Shown piece by piece: positions 1-7,332 of a stretch of 64,000 nucleotides of DNA (positions are counted from its first letter, which is position 1; every line of letters starts with the position of its first letter). Position numbers and translations under genes: made by a program. A model generated the notes under the pieces. The model did not search any database. It was not told where the DNA came from and was given only the letters and a program-made list of their open reading frames with translations. The DNA is from Piscinibacter defluvii. GTDB taxonomy: Bacteria > Pseudomonadota > Gammaproteobacteria > Burkholderiales > Burkholderiaceae_C. Where the stretch lies: contig NZ_RCHJ01000004.1 in the NCBI RefSeq assembly GCF_004011805.1, positions 434,001-498,000 on the forward strand. Reading direction: 5' to 3'.

Positions 1-1060
1 CGGCCTCGAGCGCGTCGAGCGCCTGCGCCTCGTCGAGCCCGACCGCCAGGTCGCGCTCGACGTGCGACAGGTCGATACGCGTCGAGCCGCCCTCGGCCAC
101 CGCGATCTTGGCGGCCTCCGCACGCGCCGCCAGCTCGTGGCCGAGGCGCTCGGTCAGCACCGTCATCAGCCGGTCGTGCTGGCGCGTGTCGGCGTAGAAG
201 CCGCGCATGCCGCGCAGCTCGGCCACGCGCTGCGGGCTGTAGACGGTGTTGATCAGGTGCCAGGTGGCGAGATCGAAGTACACCGCGCTGGGCACCTCGC
301 GCGCCGGCGCACCGGCCACGCTCGGTCCGAAGGCACCGTAGCCGAACGCGGGCAGGATGGCGGCCAGCTCGATGCGGCGGTCGAAGTCGGTGCCGGCCAC
401 GTGCACGCCGTGGTTGGCCAGGATGTCGTCCTTGCGCTCGAGCCGCGCCATGCGCGCCGGGCCGACACGCACCAGCGAGAAGTCCGAGGTGCCGCCGCCG
501 ATGTCGGCCACCAGCACGCGCTGCTCGCGCTCGACGCCGCGTTCGTAGTCGAAGGCGGCGGCGATCGGCTCGTACTGGAAGTGCACGTCGCGGAAGCCGA
601 CCGCGCGCGCCGCGCGCTCCAGCGCGGCCTGCGCCTGGGCGTCGCGCGCCGGCTCGTCGTCGACGAAATACACCGGGCGGCCCAGCACCACGCGCTCGAC
701 CGGCGCGCCGCTGGCGGCCTCGGCGCGGCGCTTCAGGTGGCGCAGGTAGCCGGCCACGATGTCGAGGTAGCGCACGCCGCGGCCGCCGCCCACGTCGGTG
801 GTCTGCTCGACCAGGCTGCTGCCGAGGATGCTCTTCATCGAGCGCATCAGCCGGCCGTCCAGCCCGTCGACATAGGCCGCCACCGCGGCGCGGCCGAAGG
901 CGCGCGGCGGCCCGTCGTGCTCGGGCCCGTCGACGAAGTAGAAGACGGCCGTGGGCATGGTGGTGTACCCCGGCTCGAGCTCGACAAGCCGCATGCCCGC
1001 CGCAGCGTCGGGCACGGCCACCGCGGAATTGGAGGTGCCGAAGTCGATGGCGCAGTACAT
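1..1060 (-). CDS. yegD: Hsp70-family protein YegD (3' end outside window)
   Basis: An actin/Hsp70-fold ATPase of the YegD branch, a chaperone-like protein of unclear client range. Translation from the ATG at 1060 begins MYCAIDFGTSNS, the phosphate-1 loop. GRPVYF follows near residue 128, FQYEPIAAAFDYE near 161 and the phosphate-2 loop ADIGGGTSDFSL near 185, all in the order seen in E. coli YegD. About 353 codons are visible and the frame is open to the window edge, so the C-terminus is missing. It has none of the long substrate-binding lid of DnaK in the visible part. The gene is divergent from the ECF sigma gene, with only 63 bases between the start codons. Family assignment is firm; the cellular role is not. 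Confidence 0.9.
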   Translation of the reverse strand, partial: MYCAIDFGTSNSAVAVPDAAAGMRLVELEPGYTTMPTAVFYFVDGPEHDGPPRAFGRAAVAAYVDGLDGRLMRSMKSILGSSLVEQTTDVGGGRGVRYLDIVAGYLRHLKRRAEAASGAPVERVVLGRPVYFVDDEPARDAQAQAALERAARAVGFRDVHFQYEPIAAAFDYERGVEREQRVLVADIGGGTSDFSLVRVGPARMARLERKDDILANHGVHVAGTDFDRRIELAAILPAFGYGAFGPSVAGAPAREVPSAVYFDLATWHLINTVYSPQRVAELRGMRGFYADTRQHDRLMTVLTERLGHELAARAEAAKIAVAEGGSTRIDLSHVERDLAVGLDEAQALDALEA

Positions 1061-1123
1061 GCGGCGGCGGATCCCGGAAAAGGGCGCGGATTGTATCGAG
1101 TGCCACTACACTCGCGCTCGCCC

Positions 1124-1705
1124 ATGGCTGCCACCACCAACGACGACCTCGCCCGCTGGCTCGCGCGTGTCGCATTGCGCGACCGGGTCGCCTTCGAGCA
1201 GGTCTATCGCGCCACCTCGGGGCATCTGTTGTCGGTCGCGTTCCGTATCTTGAACCAACGCGAGCGCGCGGAAGAGACCCTGCAGGAGGCTTTCATCAAC
1301 GTGTGGCACAACGCCGGCAGCTTCAATGCGTCGGTAGCCAGCCCGATGACCTGGCTGATCAACATCGTCCGCAACAAGGCGATCGATGCGCTGCGCTCGG
1401 GCAAGACCGAGCGCAGCAGCACCGTCGAGCTCGACGACGAGGCGATGCAGATCGCCGCCGACGAGTCGCAGCAGCCGCTGCGCCTGCTCGACGAGAGCCT
1501 GCACAAGCTGAAGATCGACGCCTGCATGGCCGCGCTCAGCGCGCAGCAGCGCCAGGCGCTCGCGCTGGCCTATTACCGCGGCATGGTGCACACCGAGATC
1601 GCCGAGTCGATCGGCGCGCCGCTGGGCACCGTCAAGGCCTGGGTGCGGCGCGGGCTGGACAAGCTCAAGGGCTGCCTCGAGGCGGCCGGCGTGGTGGCCG
1701 CATGA
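1124..1705 (+). CDS. ECF-type RNA polymerase sigma factor (SigK/RpoE-like)
   Basis: A 193-residue extracytoplasmic-function sigma factor. Region 2 spans about residues 20-95 (RDRVAFEQVYRATSGHLLSVA, then the core-binding and -10 recognition part AEETLQEAFINVWHNAGSF and NKAIDALR). Region 4 is a helix-turn-helix at about 135-185 (YRGMVHTEIAESIGAPLGTV). The frame is open far upstream, but the ATG at 1124 gives the normal family length and lies just after the divergent yegD promoter region. A -10-like TACACT sits at 1107-1112 and no clear ribosome site precedes the start. The next gene is its probable anti-sigma factor. A 21-codon frame overlaps the stop codon and bridges the two. Family certain; regulon inferred only from neighbours. 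Confidence 0.93.
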   Translation: MAATTNDDLARWLARVALRDRVAFEQVYRATSGHLLSVAFRILNQRERAEETLQEAFINVWHNAGSFNASVASPMTWLINIVRNKAIDALRSGKTERSSTVELDDEAMQIAADESQQPLRLLDESLHKLKIDACMAALSAQQRQALALAYYRGMVHTEIAESIGAPLGTVKAWVRRGLDKLKGCLEAAGVVAA

Positions 1706-1767
1706 GCGCGCTGGGCCGTTCCCCAGCGCGACTCCCGGAGCGCAAGGCGCGGAGGGTGGCCGAGTGA
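1702..1767 (+). CDS. possible 21-residue coupling ORF between sigma and anti-sigma genes
   Basis: The ATG at 1702 overlaps the sigma stop codon as ATGA. The frame reads MSALGRSPARLPERKARRVAE and stops at a TGA that overlaps the anti-sigma GTG start as GTGA. This places a tiny basic open frame exactly across the 58-base gap, touching both genes with stop/start overlaps. It may serve to couple translation of the sigma and anti-sigma genes rather than make a functional peptide. No homologue is recognised. Chance is a real alternative in such GC-rich DNA. Confidence 0.3.
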   Translation: MSALGRSPARLPERKARRVAE

Positions 1768-2495
1768 ACCTGCTGCGGCCCGAACTGCTCGACCGCCTGG
1801 CGCGCGAGTACGCGCTCGGCACCTTGCATGGCGGCGCGCGGCGCCGCTTCGAGCGCGTGCTGCAGGGCAGCCCGGCGGCGCGCATGGCCCTGGGCACCTG
1901 GCAGGAGCGCCTCGGTCAGCTGGCCGCCAGCCTGCCCCCGCTGGAGCCGCGCGAACAGGTCTGGCAGGGGCTCGAGCAGCGGCTCTTCCCGGCCGCCGCG
2001 GCACCCGCGGCGGCGCGCCGCGGCGGCTGGCTGGCGGCACTGCTGTCCGGCCGAACGCTGGGCGGGGCATTGGCGGGCGTGCTGCTGTGCGTGCTGCTGC
2101 TGCGCACGCAGCCGGGCCTGATCGGCATGGAGCCGGCGAGCGACGGCCTGCCGGCGAGTTACGTCGGCCTGCTCACCGATGCCTCGGGCAAGCCGACCGT
2201 GCTGGCCAGCTCGCGACGGCATGGCCGCACGCTGACGGTGAAGATGCTGCAGCCCGTCGCGGTGCCGGCCGGCCGCGTGGCGCAGCTGTGGGCCCTGCCG
2301 AAGGAAGGCGCGCCGTTCCCGGTCGGCGTCGTTCCGGCCAGCGGCTCGGCGCGGGTCACGCTGGCCGACAGCTCCGAGAAGCTGTTCTTCACCGTGCCGC
2401 GCCTGGCGGTCAGCTTCGAGCCGGCGCCGGCCGCGCCGGGCAGCGCACCGTCCTCCGAGTTTGTGCTCACGGGCAACTGCGTCAAGCTCTGGTGA
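1764..2495 (+). CDS. RskA-type anti-sigma factor, single-pass membrane protein
   Basis: A 243-residue anti-sigma factor of the anti-sigma-K (RskA C-terminal) type. The N-terminal cytoplasmic part (about 1-90) contains a helical sigma-binding segment of the form LARE(Y/x)ALGTL at 12-21. A single hydrophobic helix follows at about 97-113. The periplasmic domain contains the family-typical stretches for phosphoprotein-like RskA (YVGLLTDASGKP, then AQLWALPKEGAPFPVGVVP). It has no Zn-binding HxxxCxxC motif. The GTG start at 1764 is supported by GGAGG at 1751-1755, eight bases upstream. It is expected to hold the upstream sigma factor at the membrane until released by proteolysis, as known for RskA proteins. 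The pair with the sigma gene is secure; the inducing signal is unknown. Confidence 0.87.
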   Translation: MNLLRPELLDRLAREYALGTLHGGARRRFERVLQGSPAARMALGTWQERLGQLAASLPPLEPREQVWQGLEQRLFPAAAAPAAARRGGWLAALLSGRTLGGALAGVLLCVLLLRTQPGLIGMEPASDGLPASYVGLLTDASGKPTVLASSRRHGRTLTVKMLQPVAVPAGRVAQLWALPKEGAPFPVGVVPASGSARVTLADSSEKLFFTVPRLAVSFEPAPAAPGSAPSSEFVLTGNCVKLW

Positions 2496-2586
2496 GGTTG
2501 CGGCGCTGCGTCCGCGGCGCCGGGTTCGCACGTATGTCGGGTCATGGCTTCGACGTGAGGCCAGCCCAACACCGAAAGGACCCGCC

Positions 2587-3063
2587 ATGCCCCGTTCCGC
2601 TTCCCGCCTTCTGGCCTGCATCGCCATCGCTTTCGCCGCCCAGGCGCACGCGGCCGACACGACACCCTCCACGCCTGCCGCCGCCGACAAGCTGGCCGGC
2701 GCGCGCGCGCTGATCGCCGAGAACAAGTGGGTTGCCGCGATCGAGGAACTCAAGCGCGTCGACGACACGGGTAGCGCGGACTGGAACAACCTGATGGGCT
2801 ACAGCCACCGCAAGGCCAGGACGCCCGACTACGCGGCTGCCGAGCGCTACTACGACGCCGCGCTGCGCATCGACCCGCAGCACCGCGGCGCGCTGGAATA
2901 CTCCGGCGAGCTGTTCCTGATGACCGGCGACCTGGCGCGCGCCGAGCAGCGCCTGGCGGCCCTGGACAAGGCCTGCTTCCTGCCCTGCAGCGAATACAGC
3001 GACCTGAAGAAGGCGATCGCCGCCTACAAGGCCAACGGCCACCGCGTCGTCAGCGCCCCCTGA
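2587..3063 (+). CDS. exported TPR-repeat protein
   Basis: A 158-residue secreted or periplasmic protein. Residues 1-23 form a Sec signal peptide ending AQAHAA. The rest holds about three TPR-like helical pairs (LIAENKWVAAIEELKRV; AAAERYYDAALRIDPQHRGA; LFLMTGDLARAEQRLAAL). Two close cysteines appear near the end (ACFLPCSEY). The ATG at 2587 has AAAGGA six bases upstream, and earlier in-frame starts would spoil the signal peptide. It lies 91 bases after the anti-sigma gene on the same strand and may belong to the same regulon. TPR proteins are protein-protein scaffolds; no specific partner can be named. Confidence 0.8.
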   Translation: MPRSASRLLACIAIAFAAQAHAADTTPSTPAAADKLAGARALIAENKWVAAIEELKRVDDTGSADWNNLMGYSHRKARTPDYAAAERYYDAALRIDPQHRGALEYSGELFLMTGDLARAEQRLAALDKACFLPCSEYSDLKKAIAAYKANGHRVVSAP

Positions 3064-3104
3064 GCGCGGCGCGCCGGTAGGGCGCGGGCACAATGCCCTC
3101 GCCC

Positions 3105-4676
3105 ATGCACCGCCGCCAGCTGCTCGACCTGCTGTCCCGCCGGGCCGCCGCACTGGCACTGGCCGCGCTGTTCGCGCCGCGCGCCGGCGCGCTGGGCGAC
3201 GGCGAGGCACCGCCGCTGGTCGACGACCCGTTCACGCTCGGGGTCGCCAGCGGCCTGCCGCGGCCCGATTCGGTGCTGCTGTGGACCCGCCTGGCGCCCC
3301 GGCCGCACGAGCCCGGCGGCGGCCTGCCGCCGTTGCCCGTGACGGTGCGCTGGGAGCTGGCCGAGGACGAACGCTTCGCCACCGGGCGCCGGCAGGGCAG
3401 CGTCAGCGCACGGCCGGAGCACGCCCACAGCGTGCACGTGCCGGTCGACGGCCTGGCGAGCGGGCGCACCTACTTCTACCGCTTCTTCGCGGGCGGGGCG
3501 GCCAGCCCGGTCGGCCGCACGCGCACGGCGCCGGCCGCGGACGCAGCGGTCGAGCGGCTGCGCCTCGCGCTGGCCTCCTGCCAGCACTACGAGCAGGGCT
3601 GGTATGCCGCGCACCGCGAGATCGCTGCGCGCGAGCTGGACCTGGTGCTGTTCGTGGGCGACTACATCTACGAGACCAGCCGGCCGCGCGAGCGGGTGCG
3701 CGAGCACGAAGGCCCGGAGCCGGTCACGCTCGACGCCTACCGTGCCCGCCACGCGACCTACAAGCTCGACCCGGACCTGCGCGCCGCGCACGCCGCCCAC
3801 CCGTGGCTGCTGATCTGGGACGACCACGAGGTCGCGAACGACTATGCAGGCGAGCTCGGGAGCGGGGAGCTCGATGCGGCCGCCTTCCTGCGCCGGCGCA
3901 GTGCGGCGTACAAGGCCTACTTCGAGCATCTGCCGGTGGCGCCGGTCCTGCCGACCGGCGCCGGGTCGTACCGGCTGCACGGCCGTGTTGCCTGGGGGCG
4001 GCTGGCCGAGTTCTGGCTGCTCGATGGCCGCCAGTTCCGCAGCCCACAGGCCTGCAACCCCACCGGCCGGGCCGGCGCTCGTGTGTTGTCGGCCGCGGCT
4101 TGCCCCGACCTCGCGGCGCCCGAGCGCAGCCTGTACGGCGCAGCGCAGGAACGCTGGCTCGAGGCCGGGCTGGGGACGAGCCGCGCCCAGTGGAAGATCC
4201 TGGCCCAGGGCACCCAGATCAGCAGCAGCGCCGTCGAGACGCCGCTCGGCCGGCGTGTCTACAGCGACGGCTGGGACGGGTACCCCGCCGCGCGCGAGCG
4301 CCTGCTCGGCGCCGTCGCCCAGCGGGAGCTGCAGGACGTGCTGTGCCTCGGCGGCGACGTGCACCGCCACGTGGCGGCCGATCTGCGGGTGAGGCCGAAC
4401 GATCCGGCCTCGCCGGTGGTGGCCAGCGAGTTCGTCTGCAGTTCGGTGACGAGCCGGGGGCTGTCCGACTCGCTGATCGCGATGATCCGCTCGTCCAACC
4501 CCGACATCGCCCACGCCCGCAGCGACGAGCGCGGCTACGTGCTGCTCGAACTCACGCCCAGCGGCGCGCTGGCCGACTTCCGGGCCACGCCGCATCCCGT
4601 CGCGCCGCAGGCGCGACTGCACAGCCAGGCGCGTTTCGCCGTCGCCGCCGGGCGGGCCGGCGTGGTGCGCGACTGA
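3105..4676 (+). CDS. PhoD-like metallophosphatase (alkaline phosphatase D family)
   Basis: A 523-residue exported phosphatase/phosphodiesterase of the PhoD family. The N-terminus MHRRQLLDLLSRRAAALAL resembles a Tat signal, the normal export route of this family. A PhoD N-terminal beta domain (about 40-145, with FTLGVASGLPRPDSVLLWTR) precedes the metallophosphatase core. Metal- and active-site stretches are visible: LFVGDYIYE, IWDDHEVANDY, FWLLDGRQFR, LAQGTQIS and CLGGDVHRH. The in-frame ATG at 3093 is an alternative start. 3105 is preferred because a -10-like CACAAT overlaps 3089-3094 and the shorter form starts directly at the twin-arginine region. Expected to hydrolyse phosphodiesters in the periplasm; the substrate is unknown. 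Confidence 0.92.
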   Translation: MHRRQLLDLLSRRAAALALAALFAPRAGALGDGEAPPLVDDPFTLGVASGLPRPDSVLLWTRLAPRPHEPGGGLPPLPVTVRWELAEDERFATGRRQGSVSARPEHAHSVHVPVDGLASGRTYFYRFFAGGAASPVGRTRTAPAADAAVERLRLALASCQHYEQGWYAAHREIAARELDLVLFVGDYIYETSRPRERVREHEGPEPVTLDAYRARHATYKLDPDLRAAHAAHPWLLIWDDHEVANDYAGELGSGELDAAAFLRRRSAAYKAYFEHLPVAPVLPTGAGSYRLHGRVAWGRLAEFWLLDGRQFRSPQACNPTGRAGARVLSAAACPDLAAPERSLYGAAQERWLEAGLGTSRAQWKILAQGTQISSSAVETPLGRRVYSDGWDGYPAARERLLGAVAQRELQDVLCLGGDVHRHVAADLRVRPNDPASPVVASEFVCSSVTSRGLSDSLIAMIRSSNPDIAHARSDERGYVLLELTPSGALADFRATPHPVAPQARLHSQARFAVAAGRAGVVRD

Positions 4677-4823
4677 CAGCCGGACTGCGCCGCCGGAGCG
4701 GTGCGGACATATCGAGTCACAAATTGCACGGTCGCGGTGCTCTTGTTCGAAGCTTCACCCTCCCTCGCGCTGCACACACTGCGATCATGGTGGCGCCGCG
4801 ATCGCGAGCGCAGGGGGTGGGAG

Positions 4824-5027
4824 ATGACCAGACCGACGAACCGACCATGGTGGGCTTCACTGGGCTTCGGTCCAGCCGAACCGGAGCCCGACACGGACTA
4901 TGCCGATATGGGGACAGCATTCGGCTTGGATGCGAGCATGTCCTCACTTCCCGCAGAAAGTGATGGCGCGGAGCCCGGCACCGCCGGAGGCCCCGCGCGT
5001 CGCCCTGAGAGCGGCCGGTCACGTTGA
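4824..5027 (+). CDS. small acidic hypothetical protein, 67 residues
   Basis: The only plausible gene in the 372-base stretch between the phosphatase and the FAS1 gene. The ATG at 4824 is preceded by a purine-rich GGGGGTGGGAG. The protein starts MTRPTNRPWWASLGF, continues through an acidic patch (PEPDTDYADMGTAFGLDAS) and ends in a basic tail. It has no signal peptide or membrane helix. The DYADMGTAFGLD-type stretch looks like a conserved motif of short hypothetical proteins, but I cannot name a family. The frame extends upstream to 4701, which is less likely because that part lacks a ribosome site. The stretch is convergent with the FAS1 gene. Moderate support only. Confidence 0.45.
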   Translation: MTRPTNRPWWASLGFGPAEPEPDTDYADMGTAFGLDASMSSLPAESDGAEPGTAGGPARRPESGRSR

Positions 5028-5048
5028 TCCGGGCCGCCCTGCCGGCGC

Positions 5049-5999
5049 TCAGAGCGTCGGGATCAGCACCTTGTCGGTCACGTGGATCACGCCATTGCTG
5101 GCGCGCACGTCGGTCGCGACGATGCCGGCCGGCGAGTCGGTCGAGTCGGTGATCGTGGGCGGCGTGCCCGCGTTGATCGTGATGGTCTGACCGAGCACGG
5201 TGGCCACCGGCGTGCCGAAGGGGATGTCGGCCGCCAGCACCTGGCTGTCGAGCACATGGTAGACGAGCACGTCGGCGATCTGCTCCGGCGTCAGCGATTC
5301 CACCGTCGAGGCGATGGCCTCGAAGGCCGCGTTGGTCGGCGCGAAGACGGTGTACTCGGCCGTCGCGTCCGACAGCGTGCCGGCCAGGTCCGCGTCGACC
5401 ACCGCCCCCACCAGCGTGCTGAAGGCGGGATTCAGCTGGGCCATCTGCACCACGTTCAGCACCCCGGGCGGCACGAGCACCTTGTCGATCACGTGGATCA
5501 CGCCGTTGCTGGCGGGCACGTCGGCGGTGGTCACCGAGGCCTCGGTCAGCACCTCGTCGGTCAGCTTGACGCCGGCGGTGGTGTTCAGCGCCAGCGTCGC
5601 GGCGGCTCCGTCGAAGGTGTAGAGCGTGGCCTCGCTGCCGCCACCGGCCACCAGGTCGGCCGCGCTCTTGCGCGCCGGCAGCACGTGGTACTGGAGGATC
5701 TTGGCCAGCGTCGGGCCGTCGAGCGCGGTCACCATCGCCTCGGCGCTGGCGAATCCGAGCGTCGTGGCCAGCGACGTGAACGCGGCATCGGTGGGCGCGA
5801 ACACGGTCAGCGTGGCCGAGGCATCGGACAGGGCCGGCACGAGCCCGGCCTTGTCGGCCGCCGCCACCAATGCGCTGAAGCCGGCCTCGGTGGCTTCCTG
5901 CGCCAGGGTGCCCGGCGGCGGATCATCGTCGCTACCGCCACAGGCGGCCAGGAAGGCCAGGGCGGACACGGCCGCCATCCTCTTGAACCAGTCGATCAT
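5049..5999 (-). CDS. lipoprotein with two fasciclin (FAS1) domains
   Basis: A 316-residue lipoprotein. The signal peptide ends in a lipobox (AFLAAC, Cys20), followed by GGSDDDPPPG, a typical outer-membrane-sorting linker. Two FAS1 domains follow at about 35-172 and 175-316. Each has the paired signatures of the fold: TVFAPTDAAF with YHVLPARK in the first, TVFAPTNAAF with YHVLDSQ in the second, and each ends in NGVIHV(I/T)DKVL. FAS1 domains mediate adhesion or matrix interactions at the cell surface. It lies 2.5 kb from the ECF sigma/anti-sigma pair, an association also known for SigK/RskA and FAS1 proteins in Mycobacterium. A promoter with a 17-base spacer is visible upstream. Confidence 0.93.
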   Translation of the reverse strand: MIDWFKRMAAVSALAFLAACGGSDDDPPPGTLAQEATEAGFSALVAAADKAGLVPALSDASATLTVFAPTDAAFTSLATTLGFASAEAMVTALDGPTLAKILQYHVLPARKSAADLVAGGGSEATLYTFDGAAATLALNTTAGVKLTDEVLTEASVTTADVPASNGVIHVIDKVLVPPGVLNVVQMAQLNPAFSTLVGAVVDADLAGTLSDATAEYTVFAPTNAAFEAIASTVESLTPEQIADVLVYHVLDSQVLAADIPFGTPVATVLGQTITINAGTPPTITDSTDSPAGIVATDVRASNGVIHVTDKVLIPTL

Positions 6000-6071
6000 G
6001 GGTACTGCTCCGGTCGATGTGGGGGAGGCGGATTGCGGCCGCCCTGACGCCGGTCAGAACCGGCAGGGCTA

Positions 6072-6100
6072 AATCTATACTGATAAGTCTTATTTCACAA
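6072..6100 (-). promoter_or_regulatory. sigma-70-like promoter of the FAS1 gene with internal palindrome
   Basis: On the minus strand TTGTGA (6095-6100) and TAGATT (6072-6077) are separated by exactly 17 bases, in an AT-rich island within otherwise GC-rich DNA. The spacer contains the palindrome ATAAG-T-CTTAT at 6083-6093, a possible operator, for example for the divergent TetR regulator. Each hexamer matches the consensus at four of six positions. The predicted 5' leader to the ATG at 5999 is about 65 bases. Confidence 0.5.
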
Positions 6101-6182
6101 CTATATGGTTTTGTTTGGGACTGGTCCGAAACGAACCGGACTCCTGGGTCCATTGGGGAGCGCGCGCCGGTACAATGCCCGC

Positions 6183-6794
6183 ATGGCCAAGCTGTCGTTC
6201 CGTCAACAGGTGCTGCAGGCGCGCGAAGAGGCGATCGTCGCGTCCGTCAACCGGCTGCTGGCGGAAAAGGGCTTCGATCTGATGACCGTCGACGAGGTCG
6301 CCGCCGACGTCGGCATCGCCAAGGCGAGCCTGTACAAGCACTTCACCTCGAAGGAGGAGCTGGCGGCCGCCGCCATGATCCGTGTGCTCGACCGTGCGCT
6401 GCAGTTCCTCGACGGCCTGCGCAACGACGTGCAGGCCAGCCCGCTCGACCAGCTGAGGGCTGTGGCGCGCTGGACCATGCAGGTGCAGCTGGCCGGCGAG
6501 ATGCCCTCGCTGCCGGCGCAGAACTCGAGCCTGCGCGCCGCGCTGGTGACCAACAAGGTCTACCTCGACCGGCTGATGGAGGTCAGCGACCGTCTCGGCG
6601 CCTGGATCACCGCGGCCCAGCAGCGCGGCGAGATCGACCCGGCCCTGCCCGGCGAGGTGGTGCTCTACACGCTGTTCGCGCGGGCCTGCGATCCGGTGCT
6701 CGGCCTGCTCAAGGTCGGCGGACAATACAGCGACGAGCGCATCATCGAACTGCTGCTGTCGACCTGCTTCGACGGGCTGCGCGCCCGCGGCTGA
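6183..6794 (+). CDS. TetR/AcrR family transcriptional regulator
   Basis: A 203-residue regulator. The N-terminal helix-turn-helix (about residues 12-58) contains the family pattern VNRLLAEKGFDLMTVDEVAA followed by VGIAKASLYKHFTSKEELA. The rest is the helical ligand/dimer domain, which is not diagnostic of a ligand. The ATG at 6183 is chosen over an upstream in-frame GTG/ATG at 6105 because the HTH then starts at the usual distance. TACAAT at 6171-6176 lies six bases before this ATG with no ribosome site, which suggests a leaderless mRNA. It is divergent from the FAS1 gene, so control of that gene and of itself is plausible but unproven. Confidence 0.9.
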   Translation: MAKLSFRQQVLQAREEAIVASVNRLLAEKGFDLMTVDEVAADVGIAKASLYKHFTSKEELAAAAMIRVLDRALQFLDGLRNDVQASPLDQLRAVARWTMQVQLAGEMPSLPAQNSSLRAALVTNKVYLDRLMEVSDRLGAWITAAQQRGEIDPALPGEVVLYTLFARACDPVLGLLKVGGQYSDERIIELLLSTCFDGLRARG

Positions 6795-6810
6795 AGGCGC
6801 GCGGGGCCGC

Positions 6811-7230
6811 TCAGCGGATCAGCAGCACCGGCGTGCGGCAACCGGCCAGCACCTTGTTCGAGACCGAGCCCAGCACCAGGCTGCCGATCGATCCGTGGCC
6901 GTGCGAGCCCATCACGAGCAGGTCGAAGCCCTGGTCGGCCATCTTGGCGATCACCTCGGCCGCGTGGCCGACCTTGCCGACATATTCCGCCTCCAGGCCC
7001 TGCTTCTTGAAGAAGGTCCGGATCGGCTTGAACACGGCGTCGCTGGTGTCGGCGTAGTAGCTCTTCAGGGTCTCGCGATCGATCACCGCGGCGGCACGCG
7101 CCGGCACCGGCGGCACAACGTTTAGCACCGTGTACGCATGCTGCGCGCCGAGCCATTCGTCGTGTGCGGCCAGATAGGCCAGCATGCGCTTGGTGTAGGG
7201 GCTGCCATCGGCTGCGATCAGGATCTTCAT
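6811..7230 (-). CDS. universal stress protein, UspA family
   Basis: A 139-residue single-domain Usp protein. It begins MKILIAADGSPYTKRML, the beta-1 strand and loop of the fold, and ends with the ATP-binding signature MGSHGHGSIGSLVLGSVSNK followed by CRTPVLLIR. The G-2x-G-9x-G(S/T) nucleotide-binding pattern is complete, so it is likely an ATP-binding member. The ATG at 7230 is the family-consistent start; a 14-codon in-frame extension to 7272 has no support. It is convergent with the TetR gene and about 100 bases downstream of the porin gene, possibly its own unit. Usp proteins act in general stress survival. Confidence 0.93.
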   Translation of the reverse strand: MKILIAADGSPYTKRMLAYLAAHDEWLGAQHAYTVLNVVPPVPARAAAVIDRETLKSYYADTSDAVFKPIRTFFKKQGLEAEYVGKVGHAAEVIAKMADQGFDLLVMGSHGHGSIGSLVLGSVSNKVLAGCRTPVLLIR

Positions 7231-7332
7231 GCGGTCTCCGTGCGGGGTTCTGGTGATGCGCCAGTCTCGCACAGGCCGACGCCCGGCCCTTGACAGCCCT
7301 CAATCCGGGCCGGAAGCCGGTCGGCCGGGTGG

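Noticed and set aside
62-1123. Upstream extension of the ECF sigma frame
   Set aside because: It is antisense to yegD and would add over 350 residues to a normal-length sigma factor.
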